Assembly: GCA_018398765.1 (NCBI GenBank)
Contig: JAHBMJ010001217.1
Coordinates: 21,916 to 85,915 of the forward strand
Source of the DNA: Chromera velia
Lineage: Eukaryota > Sar > Chromeraceae
Direction: 5' to 3'
DNA: 64,000 nucleotides
The position numbers and the translations under genes were made by a program. Of the stretch, positions 44,101-57,118 are shown one piece after another. The stretch's first letter is position 1. Every line of letters begins with the position of its first letter. Under the pieces are notes generated by a model. That model saw only the letters and a program-made list of their open reading frames with translations. It was not told the origin of the DNA and made no database searches.

Positions 44101-47100
44101 TGCAAAGAAGAAAGATGTACAGAGAGAGGGGTCCTGCCCTTCTCTGTCTATAAGCAAAAAGATGTATAGAGAGAGGGTCCTCTCCTTCTCTGTCTGCAAA
44201 GAAGGATGTACCGAAAGAGGGGTCTTGCCCTTCTCTGTCTGCAAAGAAGAAAGATATACAGAGAGAGGGTCCTGCCCTTCTCTGTCTGCAAAGAATAAAG
44301 ATGTAAAAAGAGAGGGTCCTGCCCTTCTCTGTCTGCAAAGCAACAAGTTGTACAGTGAGATGGGTCTCTGCCCTTCTCTGTCTGCAAAGAAGAAAGATGT
44401 ACAGAGAGAGGAATCTTTGGCCTTCTCTGTCTGCAAAGAAGAAAAATATATATAAAGAGGGATCTTTGCCCTTCTTTGTCTGCAAAGAAGAAGATGTACA
44501 GAGAGATGGCTCTCCCTTCTCTGTCTGCACAGAAGAAAGATGTACAAAGAGAGGGTCCTGCCCTTCTCTGTCTGCAAAGAAGAAAGATGTACAGAGAGAG
44601 GGTCCTGCTTTTTTCTATCTGCAAAAAAGAAAGCTGTAAAGAGAGACAGGTGTCTGCCTTTCTCTGTCTGCAAAGAAGAAAGATGTACAGAGAGAGGGTC
44701 CTGCCCTTCTCTGTCCGCAAAGAATGAAGATGTACAGAGAGAAGGGTCCTGCCCTTCTCTGTCTACAAAAAAGAAAGATGTACAGAGAGAGGGGTCCTGC
44801 TGTTCTCTGTCTACAAAGAATAAAGATGTACAGAGAGAAAGGTCCTGCCCTTCTCTATCTGCAAAGAAAAACGATGTACAGAGAGAAGGGTCCTGCCCTT
44901 CTCTGTCTGCAAAGAAGCGCAAAGAAGAAAGATGTAGAGAGAGGGGGGTCCTGCCTTTCTCTGTCTGCAAAGAAGAAAGATGTACAGAGAGAGGGTCCTG
45001 CCCTTCTCTGTCTACAAAGAAGAAAGATGTATAGAGAGAGGAGTCCTGCCTTTTTCTGTCTGCAAAGACTGTAGATGTACACAGAGAGGGTCCTGTCCTT
45101 CTCTGTCTACAAAGAAGAAAGATATACTGAGAGAGGGGTCCTGCCTTTCTCTGTCTGCAAAGAAGAAGGATGCACAGAAAGAGGGGTCTTGTCCTTCTTT
45201 GTCTGCAAAGAAGAAAGATGTACTAAGAGAGGGGTCTTGCCCTTCTCTGTCTGCACAGAAGAAAGATGTACCAAGAGAGGAGTCCTGCCCTTCTCTGTCT
45301 GTAAAGAAGAAAGATATATAGACAGATGGGTCTCTGCCCTTCTTTGTCTGCAAAGAATGAAGATATATAGAGAGATGGTCCTGCCCTTCTCTATCTGTAA
45401 AGAAACAGGATGTATAGAGAGAGGGGTCCTGCCTTTCTCTATCTACAAAGAATGAAGATATACAGGAAGAGGGGTTTCTGCCCTTCTCTGTCTGTACAGA
45501 AGAAAGATGTATAGAGAGAGGGTCCTGCCCTTCTCTATCTGCAAAGAAGAAAGATTACCGAGAGAGGGGTCCTGCCCTTCTCTGTCTGCACAGAAGAAAG
45601 ATGTACAGAGAGAGGAGTCCTGCGCTTCTCTGTCTGCAAAGAATGAAGATGTACAGAGAGAAGGGTCCTACCCTTCTCTGTCTACACAGAAGAAAGATGT
45701 ACAGAGAGAGGGTCCTGCCCTTCTCTGTCTGTAAGAAAAAAGATATACAGAGAGAAAATCCTGCCCTTCTCTGTCTATAAAGAAGAAAGATGTACAGAGA
45801 GAGGTGTCTCTACCCTTCTCTGTCTGCAAAGAAGAAAGATGTACAGAGAGATAGATTTCTGCGCTTCTCTATCTGCAAAGAAGAAAGATGTACAGAGAGA
45901 GGGTCCTGCCCTTCTCTGTCTGTAAAGAAGAAAGATGTACAAAGAGAGGGTCCTGCCTTTCTCTGTCTGCAAAGAAGAAAGATATACAGAGAGAGGTTCT
46001 TGCCCTTCTCTGTCTCAACAAGAAAGATGTATAGACACAGGTGTCTCTACCCTTCTCTGTCTGCAAAGAAGAAAGATGTACAGGGAGGGGTCCTGCCCTT
46101 CTCTGTCAGCAAAGAATGAAGATGTACAGGGAGAGAGGTCCTACCCTTCTCTGTTTGCAAAGAATGAAGATGTACAGAGAGAGGGGTCCTGCCCTTCTCT
46201 GTCTGCAAAGAATGCAGATATACAAAGAGATGGGTTTGTGCCCTTCTCTGTCTGCAAAGAAGAAAGATGTACAGAGAGATGGGTCTCTGCCCTTCTCTCT
46301 CTACAAAGAAGAAAGATATACAGAGAGAGGGTCCTGCCCTTCTCTCTCTGCAAAGAAGAAAGATGTACTGAGAGAGGGGTCCTGCCCTTCTCTGTCTACA
46401 CAGAAGAAGGATGTACAGAGAGAGGAACCCTGCCCTTCTCTGTCTGCAAAGAATGAAGATGTACAGAGAGAGGGGTCCTACTCTTCTCTGTCTGCACAGA
46501 AGAAAGATATACAGAGAGAGGGTCCTACCCTTCTCTGTCTGTAAGAAGAAAGATATACAGAAAAAAAATCCTGCCCTTCTCTATCTGTAAAGAAGAAAGA
46601 TGTACAGAGAGAGGGTCCTGCCTTTCTCTGTCTGCAAAGAAGAAACATGTACAAAGAGAGGGTCCTGCCCTTCTCTATCTGTAAGGAAGAAAGATGTATA
46701 GAGAGAGGGTCCTGCCTTTCTCTGTCTGTGAAGAAGAAAGATGTACAGTCAGAGAGAGAGGGGTCCTGCCTTTCTCTGTCTGTGAAAAAGAAAGATGTAC
46801 AGTCTGAGAGAGAGGGGTCCTGCCCTTCTCTGTCTGCAAAGAAGAAAGATGTACAGAGAGAAGGGTCCTGCCCTTCTTTGTCTGCAAAGAAAACGCATGT
46901 ACAGAGAGAGGGTCCTGTCCTTCTCTGTCTGCAAAGAAGAAAGATATACAGAGAGAGGGGTCTCTACCCTTCTCTATCTGCAAAGAAAAAAGATATACAG
47001 AGAGAGGTTCCTGCCCTTCTCTGTCTCAAAAAAAAAGATGTACAGACAGAGGTGTCTTTGCCCTTCTCTGTCTGCAAAGAAGAAAGATGTACAGAGAGGG

Positions 47101-50100
47101 GTCCTGCCCTTATCTGTCTGCAAAGAATGAAGATGTATAGAGAGAGGGGTCCTGTCCTTCTCTGTCTACAAAGAATGAAGATGTACAGAGAGAGAGGTCC
47201 TGCCCTTCTCTGTCTGCAAAGAAGAAAGATGTACAGAGAGATGGGTTTCTGCCCTTCTCTGTCTGTAAAGAATGAAGATATATGAAGAGAGGCATCTCTT
47301 TCCTTTTCTGTCTGCAAAGAAGAAGATATACAGAGAGAGGGTCCTGCCCTTCTCTGTCTGTAAAGAATGAAGAGGAATGAAGAGAGGGGTCTCTGCCCTT
47401 CTCTGTCTGCAAAGAAGAAAGATGTACAGAGAGAGGGTCCTGCCCTTCTCTGTCTGTAAAGAAGAAAGATGTATAGAGAGAGGGGTCTCTGCCCTTCTCT
47501 GTCTGCAAAGAAGAAAGATGTACAGAGAGAGGGTCCTGCCCTTCTCTATCTGTAAAGAAGAAAGATGTATAGAGAGAGGGTCCTGCCCTTCTCTGTCTGT
47601 AAAGAAGAAAGATGTACAGAGAGAGGGTCCTGCCTTTCTCTGTTTGTAAAGAAGAAAGATGTACAGAGAGAAGGGTCCTGCCCGTTTCTGTCTGCAAAGA
47701 AGAAGATGAACAGAGAGATGGGTTTCTGCCCTTCTCTGTCTACAAAGAAGAAAGATGTACAGATCGAGAGAGGGTCCTGCCCTTCTCTGTCTGCAAGGAA
47801 AAAAGATAAACAGAGACAGGTTTCCTGCCCTTCTCTGTTTACAAAGAATGAAGATGCACAGAGAGAGGGGTGTTCGCCCTTCTCAATCTGCAAAGAATGA
47901 AAAGATGTCCTGAAAGTGAGATCTCTACCCTTGTCTGTCTGCAAAGAAGAAGATGTATAGAGAGATGGGTCCTGCCCTTCTCTCTCTACAAAGAAGAAAG
48001 ATGTATAGAGAGAGGGGTCCTGCCTTTCTCTGTCTGCAAAGAAGAAAGACGTACAGAGAGAGGGTCCTGTCCTTCTCCGTCTGCAAAGAAGAAAGATGTA
48101 CAGAGAGAGGGGTCTTGCCTTTGTCTGTCTGCAAAGAAGAAGATGTATAGAGAGATGGGTCTCTACCTTTTTCTGTCTACAAAGAAGAAAGATATACAGA
48201 GAGAGAGGTCTTGCCCTTCTCTGTCTGCAAAGAAGAAAGATATACAGAGAGAGGGGTCCTGCCCTTCTCTGTCTGCACAGAAGAAAAATGTACAGAGAGA
48301 GGGTCTTGCCCTTCTCTGTCTGTAAAAAGAAAGACGTACAGAGAGATGGGTCCCTACCCTTCTCTGTCTACAAAGAAGAAAGATATACAGAGAGAGGGTC
48401 CTGTCCTTCTCTGTCTACACAGAAGAAGGATGTACAGAGAGAGGGGTCCTGCCCTTCTCTGTCTGCAAAGAAGAAGGACGTACAGAGAGAGGGGTCCTGC
48501 CCTCCTCTTGCTGCAAAGAAGGAGGATGTACAGAGAGAGGGGTCCTGTCCTTCTCTGTCTACACAGAAGAAGGATGTACAGAGAGAGGGGTCCTGCCCTT
48601 CTCTGTCTGCAAGAAGAAAGATGTACAGAGAGAGGGTCCTCTCCTTCTCTGTCTGCAAAGAAGGATGATGCACAGAGAGAGGCGTCTTCGTCCTTCTCTG
48701 TCTGCGCAAAGAATGAAAAGATATACAAAAAGAGGGATTTCTGCCCTTCTCTGTCTGCAAAGCATAAAAAGATGCAGAGAAAGAGGGGTCTCTGCCCCTT
48801 TGTCTGCAAAGAAGAAAGATGTATAGAGAGAGGTATCTCTGCCCTTCTCTATCTACAAAAAAGAAGGACGTACAGAGAGAGGGGTCCTGCCCTCCTCTTG
48901 CTGCAAAGAAGGAGGATGTACAGAGAGAGGGGTCATGCCCTTCTCTATCTACAAAAAAGAAGGACGTACAGAGAGAGGGGTCCTGCCCTCCTCTTGCTGC
49001 AAAGAAGGAGGATGTACAGAGAGAGGGGTCCTGCCCTTGTCTGTCTGCAAAGAAGAAAGATGTACAGAGAGAGGGGTCCTGCCCTTCTCTGTCTACAAGA
49101 AGAAAGATGTATAGAGAGAGGGTCCTCTCCTTCTCTGTCTGCAAAGAAGGATGTACCGAAAGAGGGTTCCTGCCCTTCTCTGTCTGCAAAGAAGAAAGAT
49201 GTACAGAGAGAGGGTCCTGCCCTTCTCTGTCTGCAAAGAATAAAGATGTAAAAAGAGAGGGTCCTGCCTTTCTCTGTCTGCAAAGCATCAAGTTGTACAG
49301 TGAGATGGGTCTCTGCCCTTCTCTGTCTGCAAAGAAGAAAGATGTACAGAGAGAGGAATCTTTGGCCTTCTCTGTCTGCAAAGAAGAAAAATGTACATAA
49401 AGAGGGATCTTTGCCCTTCTCTGTCTGCAAAGAAGAAAGATGTACAGAGAGATGGGTCTCCTTTCTCTGTCTGCAAAGAAGAAAGATGTACAAAGAGAGA
49501 AGGGTCCTGCCCTTCTCTGTCTGCAAAGAAGAAAGATGTATAGAAAGAGGGTCCTGCTTTTTTCTATCTGTAAAAAAGAAAGATGTAAAGAGAGAGGGGT
49601 GTCTGCCCTTCTCTGTCTGCAAAGAAGAAAGATGTACAGAGAGAGGGTCCTGCCCTTCTCTGTCCACAAAGAATGAAGATGTACAGAGAGAAGGGTCCTG
49701 CCCTTCTCTGTCTGCAAAGAAGAAAGATGTACAGAGAGAGGGGTCCTGCTCTTCTCTGTCTGCAAAGAATAAAGATGTATAGAGAGAAAGGTCCTGCCCT
49801 TCTCTATCTGCAAAGAAGAAGATGTACAGAGACAGGGGTCTCTGCCCTTCTCTATCTGCAAAGAAAAAAGATGTACAGGGAGAAAGTCCTGCCCTTCTTT
49901 GTCTGCAAAGAAGAAAGATATACAGAGAGAGGTTCCTGCCCCTCTCTGTCTGCAAAGAAGAAAGATGTACAGAGAGAAGGCTCTCTGGCCTTCTCTGTCT
50001 GCAAAGAAGAAAAATGTATAGAGAGAGGGGTCTTTCTCTTCTCTGTCTGCAAAGAAGAAGATGTACAGAGAGAGGGGTCCTACCCTTCTCTGTCTACACA

Positions 50101-50610
50101 AAATGAAAAGATGCACTGAGAGAGGGGTGTTTGCCTTTCTCTGTCTGCGAAGAAGAAAGATGTACAGAGAGAGAGGTCTTTCTCTTCTCTGTCTGCAAAG
50201 AAGAAGATGTACAGAGAGATAGGTCCTGTCCTTCTCTGTCTGCAAAGAATGAAGATGTATAGAGAGGGGTCTGCCCTTCTCTATCGGCAAAGAATGAAAA
50301 GATGCATAGAGAGAGGGATCTTTGGCCTTCAATCTCTATCTGCAAGGAATGAAGATATATATAGAGAGGGGTCTCTTTCCTTCTCTGTCTGCAAAGAATG
50401 AAGATGTATAAAGAGAGGGGTCTCTGCCCTTCTCTATCTGCGAAGAATGAAAAGATGCATTAAGAGAAGAATCTCTATCCTGCTCTGTCTGCAAAGAGTG
50501 AAGACGCACAGAGAGAGAGATCTTTACCGTTCTCTGCCTGTTGAGAATGGCAAGATGTACAGAGAGAGAGGTTTCTGCCCTTCTCTGTCTGCCAAAATGA
50601 AGGGAGGAAT
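41180..50610 (+). repeat. 9.4-kb tandem satellite of a 47-48 bp unit
   Basis: Roughly 195-200 tandem units of the pattern TCTGCAAAGAAGAAAGATGT, then ACAGAGAGAGGGGTCCTG, then CCCTTCTCTG. The common length of 48 bp is 16 codons, so stop-free frames persist for hundreds of codons on both strands. These repetitive frames (for example 654 codons on the minus strand at 48368-50332) look like by-products. Larger blocks are duplicated: about 42330-42520 reappears at 48680-48870, and about 44160-44860 reappears at 49110-49800, which points to segmental amplification. Confidence 0.95.
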
Positions 50611-51200
50611 GCAAAACTGCGGCTGCATTAGTTGATGCGGACGGTTAACACATTTTGGGGGAGGGAATGCCACCCTATCTTTCCTTTTGTGGGGGCCCGT
50701 GTACTGAAGCCAGGCTGCCCTCTCATAGACGGGCAGGGAGCGCTTTCCTGGGATCTTTTGACGCTCTGCAGTCAGGCAGAAGACAAAGATGCACAGTGAT
50801 TCACTGTCAGCCCTTCTACCAAAGCACGTGGTATGGGTGTGAAATGTGAGAGGTTTGCAATCCTGTGGTCGACCGTCTCTGTGTGAGAAATTGTGAGAGC
50901 GACTTCAAGGATCAAGACGTGAGGAGATGCCGACTTCCATGAGTTGGATCATTTTATATCCAACATGGTCACTGACCTTTACAACGGTCTTCAACACGCC
51001 GAATCAACATTCATTGGGCTCACTGTGCTCATGCACCGCTGGTTATTTCATGTATTCCTCTATTATTGAGACCTTTAGATAAAGTCTGCCTCGAAACTCT
51101 TGTGTCAAATCTCCCTGAAACGAGGGAGTTCTCGCCAGAAAAAAATAGCCGTCTCCGCTGAGTGTATCTTTCCCTTCTCGTTGCTGAAACGCCATCATAA
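50611..51200. other. Unique sequence between the satellite and the LINE; no gene seen
   Basis: No repeat units and no protein-like frame. Some of this may be the 5' untranslated part of the LINE, whose 5' boundary I could not fix. Confidence 0.45.
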
Positions 51201-51214
51201 TATCCTATAGAATA

Positions 51215-52125
51215 TTGGCTGGCCTTCTTAGTGGCTCCGATCTCTCCTCTGGCAATGGGGGGGCCATCCTTCCTAAAATAAAAGCACTGTTCAACCAACA
51301 GACAGCTTCTCAGAGGGAGTACTTCAACGGCAGATTTGACATTGTTGCAAAAAAGATTGACAACCTTGACAACCAGATTAGTCAGAATGAGAGAAGGGTT
51401 GAGAAATATGAGAAGTCAATTGAGAAGATCGAATCAACCGTGCTGAGTCTTCAGCCCTCTGATGAGGAGAAAGACCCCGTCCCTCGCTTGCGTGTAGTGC
51501 TGGGCCTCTTTCTCAATGAGGCAAGGAAGTGGCAGTAATTCCAATCCTTCCTCAAAGACTTGCTCACCTTTTCTCTCTCCCTCAATGGCCAAGTGTACCA
51601 GACAAATGAAGTGATCTCCCGTTCTTCCCAGCTGTACGACGCTGTGAAATCCATCTTCTGCAGCAAAAACTACAAGTGGGTCTCCAAACTCACTGTTGAA
51701 TTCAAACGTAAAAAAGATGTAGAAGACTTTGACGGTCCTGCGCCTCTGACCGCTCCATGCAGTACAACGTCCTCTCCCTTGCTCGCACCGGATCTGTGAA
51801 GTGTGTGCTCAGGAAGACGGAGGAGGAAGAGAAAGCTGGCAGAATTTTCTGGGCGCAAAGTATACTTAACGATGCCGGGGCATCCACTAAGGATAAAGAG
51901 AGGGCTCAGGCCCTTCTGCTGAAGGAAAGGGTGAGTGAGTCCGCTCAACCGATTCCCAGGGCACCTGCACCACCACTGCAGCAGCACCCATTCCCCCCTA
52001 TGCCGCCCCAACAAAATTTAGCCGCCGACTCTCATATGATGGGTTCACCACTCGTAGCCGCGCGGTCGTACAGCAGAATGTGGTGGCAGCCGCGGTGCCG
52101 TAAACCTCGAGCACTGCTGCGTTAA
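51215..52125 (+). pseudogene. LINE ORF1-like coiled-coil region
   Basis: The first frame (51215-51538) has a strong heptad pattern (IVAKKIDNLDNQISQNE and following), as expected of an ORF1-type coiled coil. The same frame resumes after a TAA at 51536-51538 and runs to 51799. It then appears to shift into the frame of 51757-52125, which continues with an acidic segment and a Pro/Gln-rich tail ([18 protein letters not shown]). This would be the RNA-binding partner protein of the element. Homology to a specific ORF1 family was not recognised. Confidence 0.6.
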
Positions 52126-52279
52126 ACTTTGCAATGCACACCTAATAGCAACAACAGCAAGCTAAACAGCTCCCGCAGCCGTCTCATGAGGGTGGTATGG
52201 TTTTCAAGACCCCGGTGCAAGTGAGAGCCGAGTCGGAAAACGGAGACGGAGGTGCTGCTCCCGGCTTTGGTCATTAGTT

Positions 52280-54133
52280 TTGGATGGAAACGGGAAGAGT
52301 TGGGGGGAAGGGCGTATGGTTGGGAGTCCTCCTTCTCCTTCCAAACCGACTGGACTCCCATGGTTAAAAAGGAAATTGTTAGGTCTCCTGGAAGAGAAGG
52401 AGGCTCTCAGAAAGGATATGTGTGATTTGTGTGCCTGGTTGTCTTCTGTCTCTGTCAATGAGTTGTGTTCTCCTCCGGGCACCGCACCTTGCGATGTCTT
52501 TTTTGATTCATTGAAATTATGGTGTGAGTCAGACATGAAATTCAATCTACGTAGAAAAGGGCATTCGGCCCCTGTCTCTCCCTGTCCCTCTGTCTTTTAT
52601 GGCAATCGTTTTGATGTTCTGTTGGAGTGCGCAATGGACGAAGGATCTGTGAACGGCGGCGAGCTTGATGCCCTTGCAGGCAAGTCAGACTGTTCTTCTC
52701 CTCTATTTAATTCTTCTCCGTCCCTTCATGCCCCTGATGTTGATTCTCTTTCCTGTTTCCCTTCCCTTTGCAGTCAAGCACCTTCTCCTTCCGGTGAGGG
52801 CTTGTCTGTTCTGTCTTTTATATCTGATATGTTTTTTGTTTCGAAGGAGAGGTCGGTTAGGAAGCATTGCAGGGGGAAAAGGAAAAAGCGCGGGGGAGGC
52901 AACCATAAGCATGGCACGTTACAGCAGCCGAGTGAAGCGGGGGAGCCTGCCAGCCCAGAGCTGGAGTGGGAGATCGTGCGGGTGCTTCGTACTTGCATGA
53001 ACGGAGAAGGGGGGGAAAGGGAATACCTGGTTGACTGGGGCAGGAATTTCTCTCACACGTGGGAGCCAGCAGCAAACCTAAGTCACTGCGAAGAGCTGTG
53101 AAGGGAGTTTTGGAAAGAGTGGCAGAAAGAGAAAGAGAAAGAGATAGCAGCTCCGGCTAGAGTGAGGGATGCCTCGGTCCGCTTTTCGTTGTTGAATGTG
53201 AATGGGGTAAGAAGTAAAGAAGACAACGGTTCCCTTTTCCGTTGGCTGGCTGAGAAAGATCCCGACCTAGCCATCTTCACAGAAGTAATGGACATAACGA
53301 GGGACATCTCTTGTGGGGGGTGGAAAGGCAAAAACTTCAGCTACCGTGATTGGTACCGGCAGCAACTAGGTACACGCAGAGCAGCCCATGATAGGGACCG
53401 CAGGAGTGGAGATGTTTATGTACTTGTAAAAGAGGAACGGTGGAGCAAGCTGAAACCCGAAATCTCCTTCATGGGCCCGAGTCTAGTTGAAGTGAAGATT
53501 ACAGTGGGTAGGTACAGGGTGCATGTATTCGGTCTTTACCTTCCCGGGTCTTGGTCCGATCACAGGGACAGTAAAGTCCCTGACCTCTTGAAGGATGTAT
53601 TTGGGGGGGTCCCTCTTGAGAAAGACAAGGTGGTGATGGGGGATTTCAATGCACACTCAGGCAGCCTTGTCCCCAAAAATCTTTTGTGGTCCCGTGTAGA
53701 TCTCCTCCTCCCGCCGAGGGATTCTGGGGGGGTTGATGGGAGGGGAGAAAATAATGAAGGCTCGGAGGAGCCTGACAGACCCTCGTTCGTCCGCACGTCT
53801 CAGTACAGCAAAGACGTTGACCACAGTGGGAGGGACTTTATTTAAATTTGTAGTGATATGAATCTTGTTCCTTTGAACGGACTGACGGGAGAAGCAGGGG
53901 GAGAGTCCTTTGTTTTTCCTGGTGAGTGCACCCACTATTCCAGACAGAGCAGCATGTCTACGCCCACTTCTCTCATTGATTACGTACTTACTGATCTATC
54001 TACTGTACAGAAGGTTTCTGATTGGGAGGTTAACTTTAATGGTATTGCCTCCCCCAACCATGCGACCGTTTCCTTCTCCTTCTCCCCTCCCTTGGCTGAC
54101 CCTGAATCCGAAGATGCTCTCACACCCCACTAA
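52280..54133 (+). pseudogene. LINE chromodomain plus APE endonuclease region
   Basis: One frame runs through 52280-54133 with only two internal stops (TGA at 53099-53101 and TAA at 53843-53845). Residues near 52960-53100 form a chromodomain: WEIVRVLRT, REYLVDWGRNFSHTWEP and ANLSHCEEL, with the aromatic cage positions and TWEP motif. A basic stretch precedes it. After the TGA the frame continues REFWKEW, like the closing helix of a chromodomain, then the endonuclease: FSLLNVNGVRSK, DLAIFTEVMD, HVFGLYLPGSWSDH, VMGDFNAHSG and, at the end, SLIDYVL. In the endonuclease the expected Asn, Glu, Asp-x-Asn and Asp motifs can be seen. Confidence 0.8.
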
Positions 54134-56985
54134 AACCTCTCTGATTGTCCTCCCCTTTTCTGATGAAGAAATCGCGCCGCTTGCAGCAGCGGTGAGATTG
54201 TTTACTGAGGATCGATGGCCTGGCTTGTGGGCCTATCATGAGCAGATCGAACCATTCAAGGAGCCGCCTGCTCCTCCGCCTCCCTCAGTGTCCCCGCATC
54301 TCCAACTAGGGCTGACTTCGGAGGGCGGTGACAATCGTGCATGTCTGCACAGGTTAGTTGAGGAATGGTCGCATGTGCTGGTAGGGTCAATCAAGCAGAC
54401 AGGGGACAAGGGGCCTGGCCCAGAAGGTAGACGATCAAAGAGAGAGGCATGGTTTGATTTGGAATGTAAAGCTTTACAGAAAGAGGTTAGAGGGGTAGAT
54501 GAGAGATGGAAGCTAGTGAGAGATGGGAATGGAAGGGGAATAGAGTTCGATAGACTGCAGAGGCTTCTCCAGGTCCGTTATACTCTATTCAAAAGAAAAG
54601 GAGTTGCGTGGGAGAAAGCATAAGCCCAGAGGGTATAAGAAGAGTTGTTAAAAGACCCGCTTGCTATCTAGAGGAGAAAAAAAAAAGCTGCCTCAGCTGG
54701 GGGAGTCTTCCGTCCTTCTCTACGTGAGTTCTCGAATCATTGGGCAGGGGTGACACTGTTTGAAGATAAGAATGAAGAGCCTCTCCCTTCCGCCCTCCCA
54801 CCTGCCCCTCCTCCTTTCCACCCTTCTATTTTGCCCTTCTCTTTCCATCAAATCTCCTCTGCTCTAAAGAAAATGAATAGAAAGAAAGCCTCCGGCCTTG
54901 AAAGAATCTCCCCCGCTCAGCTTGACCTTTGTTTTGCGCACTCGGCGTTCTCTCGTTTTTTACTTTTTGTTTTGTTTAATTGTATGTATATCTTTGCTTG
55001 CTGGCCTCCCTCCTGGAATGTGCTGCGTATATCTGTCCTGTCTCTAAAGGCCCTGCCTCTCCTTCTCCCAATGAATGGAGGCCTATTCACATTATCAACC
55101 CTTTCGCAAAACTTTTTGGTTTGCTGATAGATGGCTGTTGAGCTTGACGTCAGGCAGTTAGGTTTCAGATAAGGAGTGGGAATGAGGGAAGGGGTAGGCA
55201 CGCTTGTCTCTGCGATTCTCTCCTCTAAAAAGAAAAAAAAAGCTCTGCTGGCAAGCTTTGTTAATTTTTCCAAAGCCTTCAACACTGTACCGAGAGGTAA
55301 GCTAATTCAGAAACTGAGAAGAGAAAGTGTATGTGAGGCAGATGTATGTATGATCTGTGAAATGTATAGGGAGGTCTGGCGAAAAGTAGATGGGGACTCT
55401 TTGCGTTTTCGGGAGGGCGCTGGGGTAAAGCAAGGTAATGCTTTCTCTCCCATTCTCTTTCTTATCTATATCAATGACCTTCCCCGTGTGTGTTCAGTTA
55501 GTAAGAACGAGGGAGCCATAGATAGAGAAGCAGAGGGAGTAGGATGGTCAGAGAGTAGAATGGGGGAGGGCAGCGTTGAGGAGCCCGAGAGAGAGCCCGA
55601 ACCTGTCCTCCTTAACAACTACATCTTAGACAGTCTGAGGTATGTGGATGATCTCTGTTTCCTTGCTCATTCCATCTAAAATCTGTAAAAGAAGTTCTCA
55701 GCCTTGGAAGGGTATTGCAAGGAATGGGGATTAACTGTGAACTTAAAAAAAACGGAAATCTTGCGTCTGTCTGCCTTGGCTCTGGGGCAGTCTGCAGGTA
55801 GAGTCGTGTATGGTGGGAGGGAAGTTGAATGGACATCCGAATACAAATATCTGGGGTATGTTTTCTTTGAAGGGGGGTGCTTGAACAAGACAATTGAGTC
55901 CCGTATTGCTTTTGCTTCGCGGGCTCTGGGAGGGGTAATTGGATTGATTGCAAGCATGGGTCCGCTCAGCATTGACGCGCAGGTAATAGTCTTTCGAGCT
56001 TGCTGGACCCCCGTAGCGCTCTACTGCCTTGAATATCTGCAAGTACGGGATGCAGACCTGCTCGTTCTTGATGCTTTGCAGCTTCGGTTTGCTCGTTGGT
56101 GTGGTCATTTGTCTGCTCGCAGCCTGCGCCTGCCCTCTCTTTGCATTCTTGGTCTTCTTCCCTACAAAGCCCTTCTCTCTAGCCTTCTCTACTCCTGTGT
56201 GGCTGACTGGTGGCACTCTCTTTCTATCATAACACACACTATTCCTGCAGCCATGTTGCATGCCTGGAAGAATAACTGCTGCCAACAATTTATAAGGTCT
56301 ATAGACAGGCTGCTTCGTTGGGCTGATTTGATTTCTGTCCGCTCGCTGAGGGTCGAGCCCAATCTGTCTTTGCAACGCGGGCAGAATGGTTGTAGGGTAC
56401 AAGGCACCGGCTTACTTTTCTTCAAGGGCAAGATGAGACAGACAGTTGCAAAGGAATGCATGAAGGCTTCTGAGGATGATGGGCAATCTTCCTCTCACTT
56501 TCCCCTCCTTGCTAGACTCACCCCTCTGCAGCGTGACTTCGCGTCCTCCCGCCGTATGTTTGTCTTCCTCCTGTATAGCAGGTCGTCCTCCGGTGTTCTT
56601 TCTGTCTCTGCCCTTCCCCGTTCTGCCTTGTCGGTTACGGATGGCTCGATCTTTTCTTTTTTACGCATGCTGATGTATAACCCAATGGGCGGGCAAGGTG
56701 GGCTACCTGTTGGTTACTCTGATAGAAAGCTGTACACCTATGAAACTTGCTGCCGGTGTGTAGATGATTTTATTCATTGGCTCTCTGTTTGCCCCCGATG
56801 GACTGCCGAACAAGACTTTTTATAGTGGTTGGCATTAATTCAATCAGACCGCTTCACTCGTTGTGACTCACCCTTTGCATCCGCCTCCTTTTCTAATCTG
56901 GGGGTTCGCAAGTTCATCACATCGCTCTTACGCTCTCAACCCTCTCTCCTCTTTATGATTTTTTGTTATATTGTAGTAAATGATT
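54134..56985 (+). pseudogene. LINE reverse transcriptase and C-terminal Cys/His motif
   Basis: A second frame, overlapping the endonuclease frame near 54100, carries the rest: a WFDLECK linker, NRKKASGLERISPAQL (RT region 1-2), FVNFSKAFNTVPRGKLIQKL, GVKQGNAFSPILFLIYINDL and the catalytic YVDDLCFL at about 55637-55660. The thumb follows (WGLTVNLKKTEIL, YKYLGYVF). Near 56745-56800 a CCRC...H....C pattern resembles the zinc motif at the end of many LINE ORF2 proteins. The frame can be read on to about 56985. In-frame stops occur, for example after 54623, 55127 and 55679, so it is not functional. Confidence 0.85.
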
Positions 56986-57118
56986 GATTAGATTAAGTTT
57001 GAATAACTGTTGTCCACTTAGCTTGCAGCTGGCATAATTAAACAGACACATATATGTATGCGCCGCCCGGGAGTTCTAACTCCACCTAGGGTTTGGCATC
57101 AATCAATCATCAATCATA

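Larger units (their letters stand above)
51200..57118 (+). mobile_element. Decayed APE-type non-LTR retrotransposon (LINE) carrying a chromodomain
   Basis: The plus strand carries, in order, a coiled-coil ORF1-like region, a chromodomain, an apurinic-type endonuclease, a reverse transcriptase and a C-terminal Cys/His motif. The tail ends in a short (ATCA)n run at about 57096-57116, as many LINEs end in a simple repeat. Coding is interrupted by roughly ten in-frame stops and two frame changes, so the copy is inactive. Domain order and the lack of RNase H resemble Jockey/CR1-type elements, but the clade is not proven. The 5' end and target-site duplication were not located. Confidence 0.85.

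Noticed and set aside
41180-50610. CRISPR-like array
   Set aside because: Units are continuous tandem repeats without unique spacers, and the genome is eukaryotic.
41091-50635. Many open frames on both strands in the 48-bp satellite
   Set aside because: The unit is 16 codons long, so frames stay open by arithmetic. No frame is preferred and starts are scattered through every unit.
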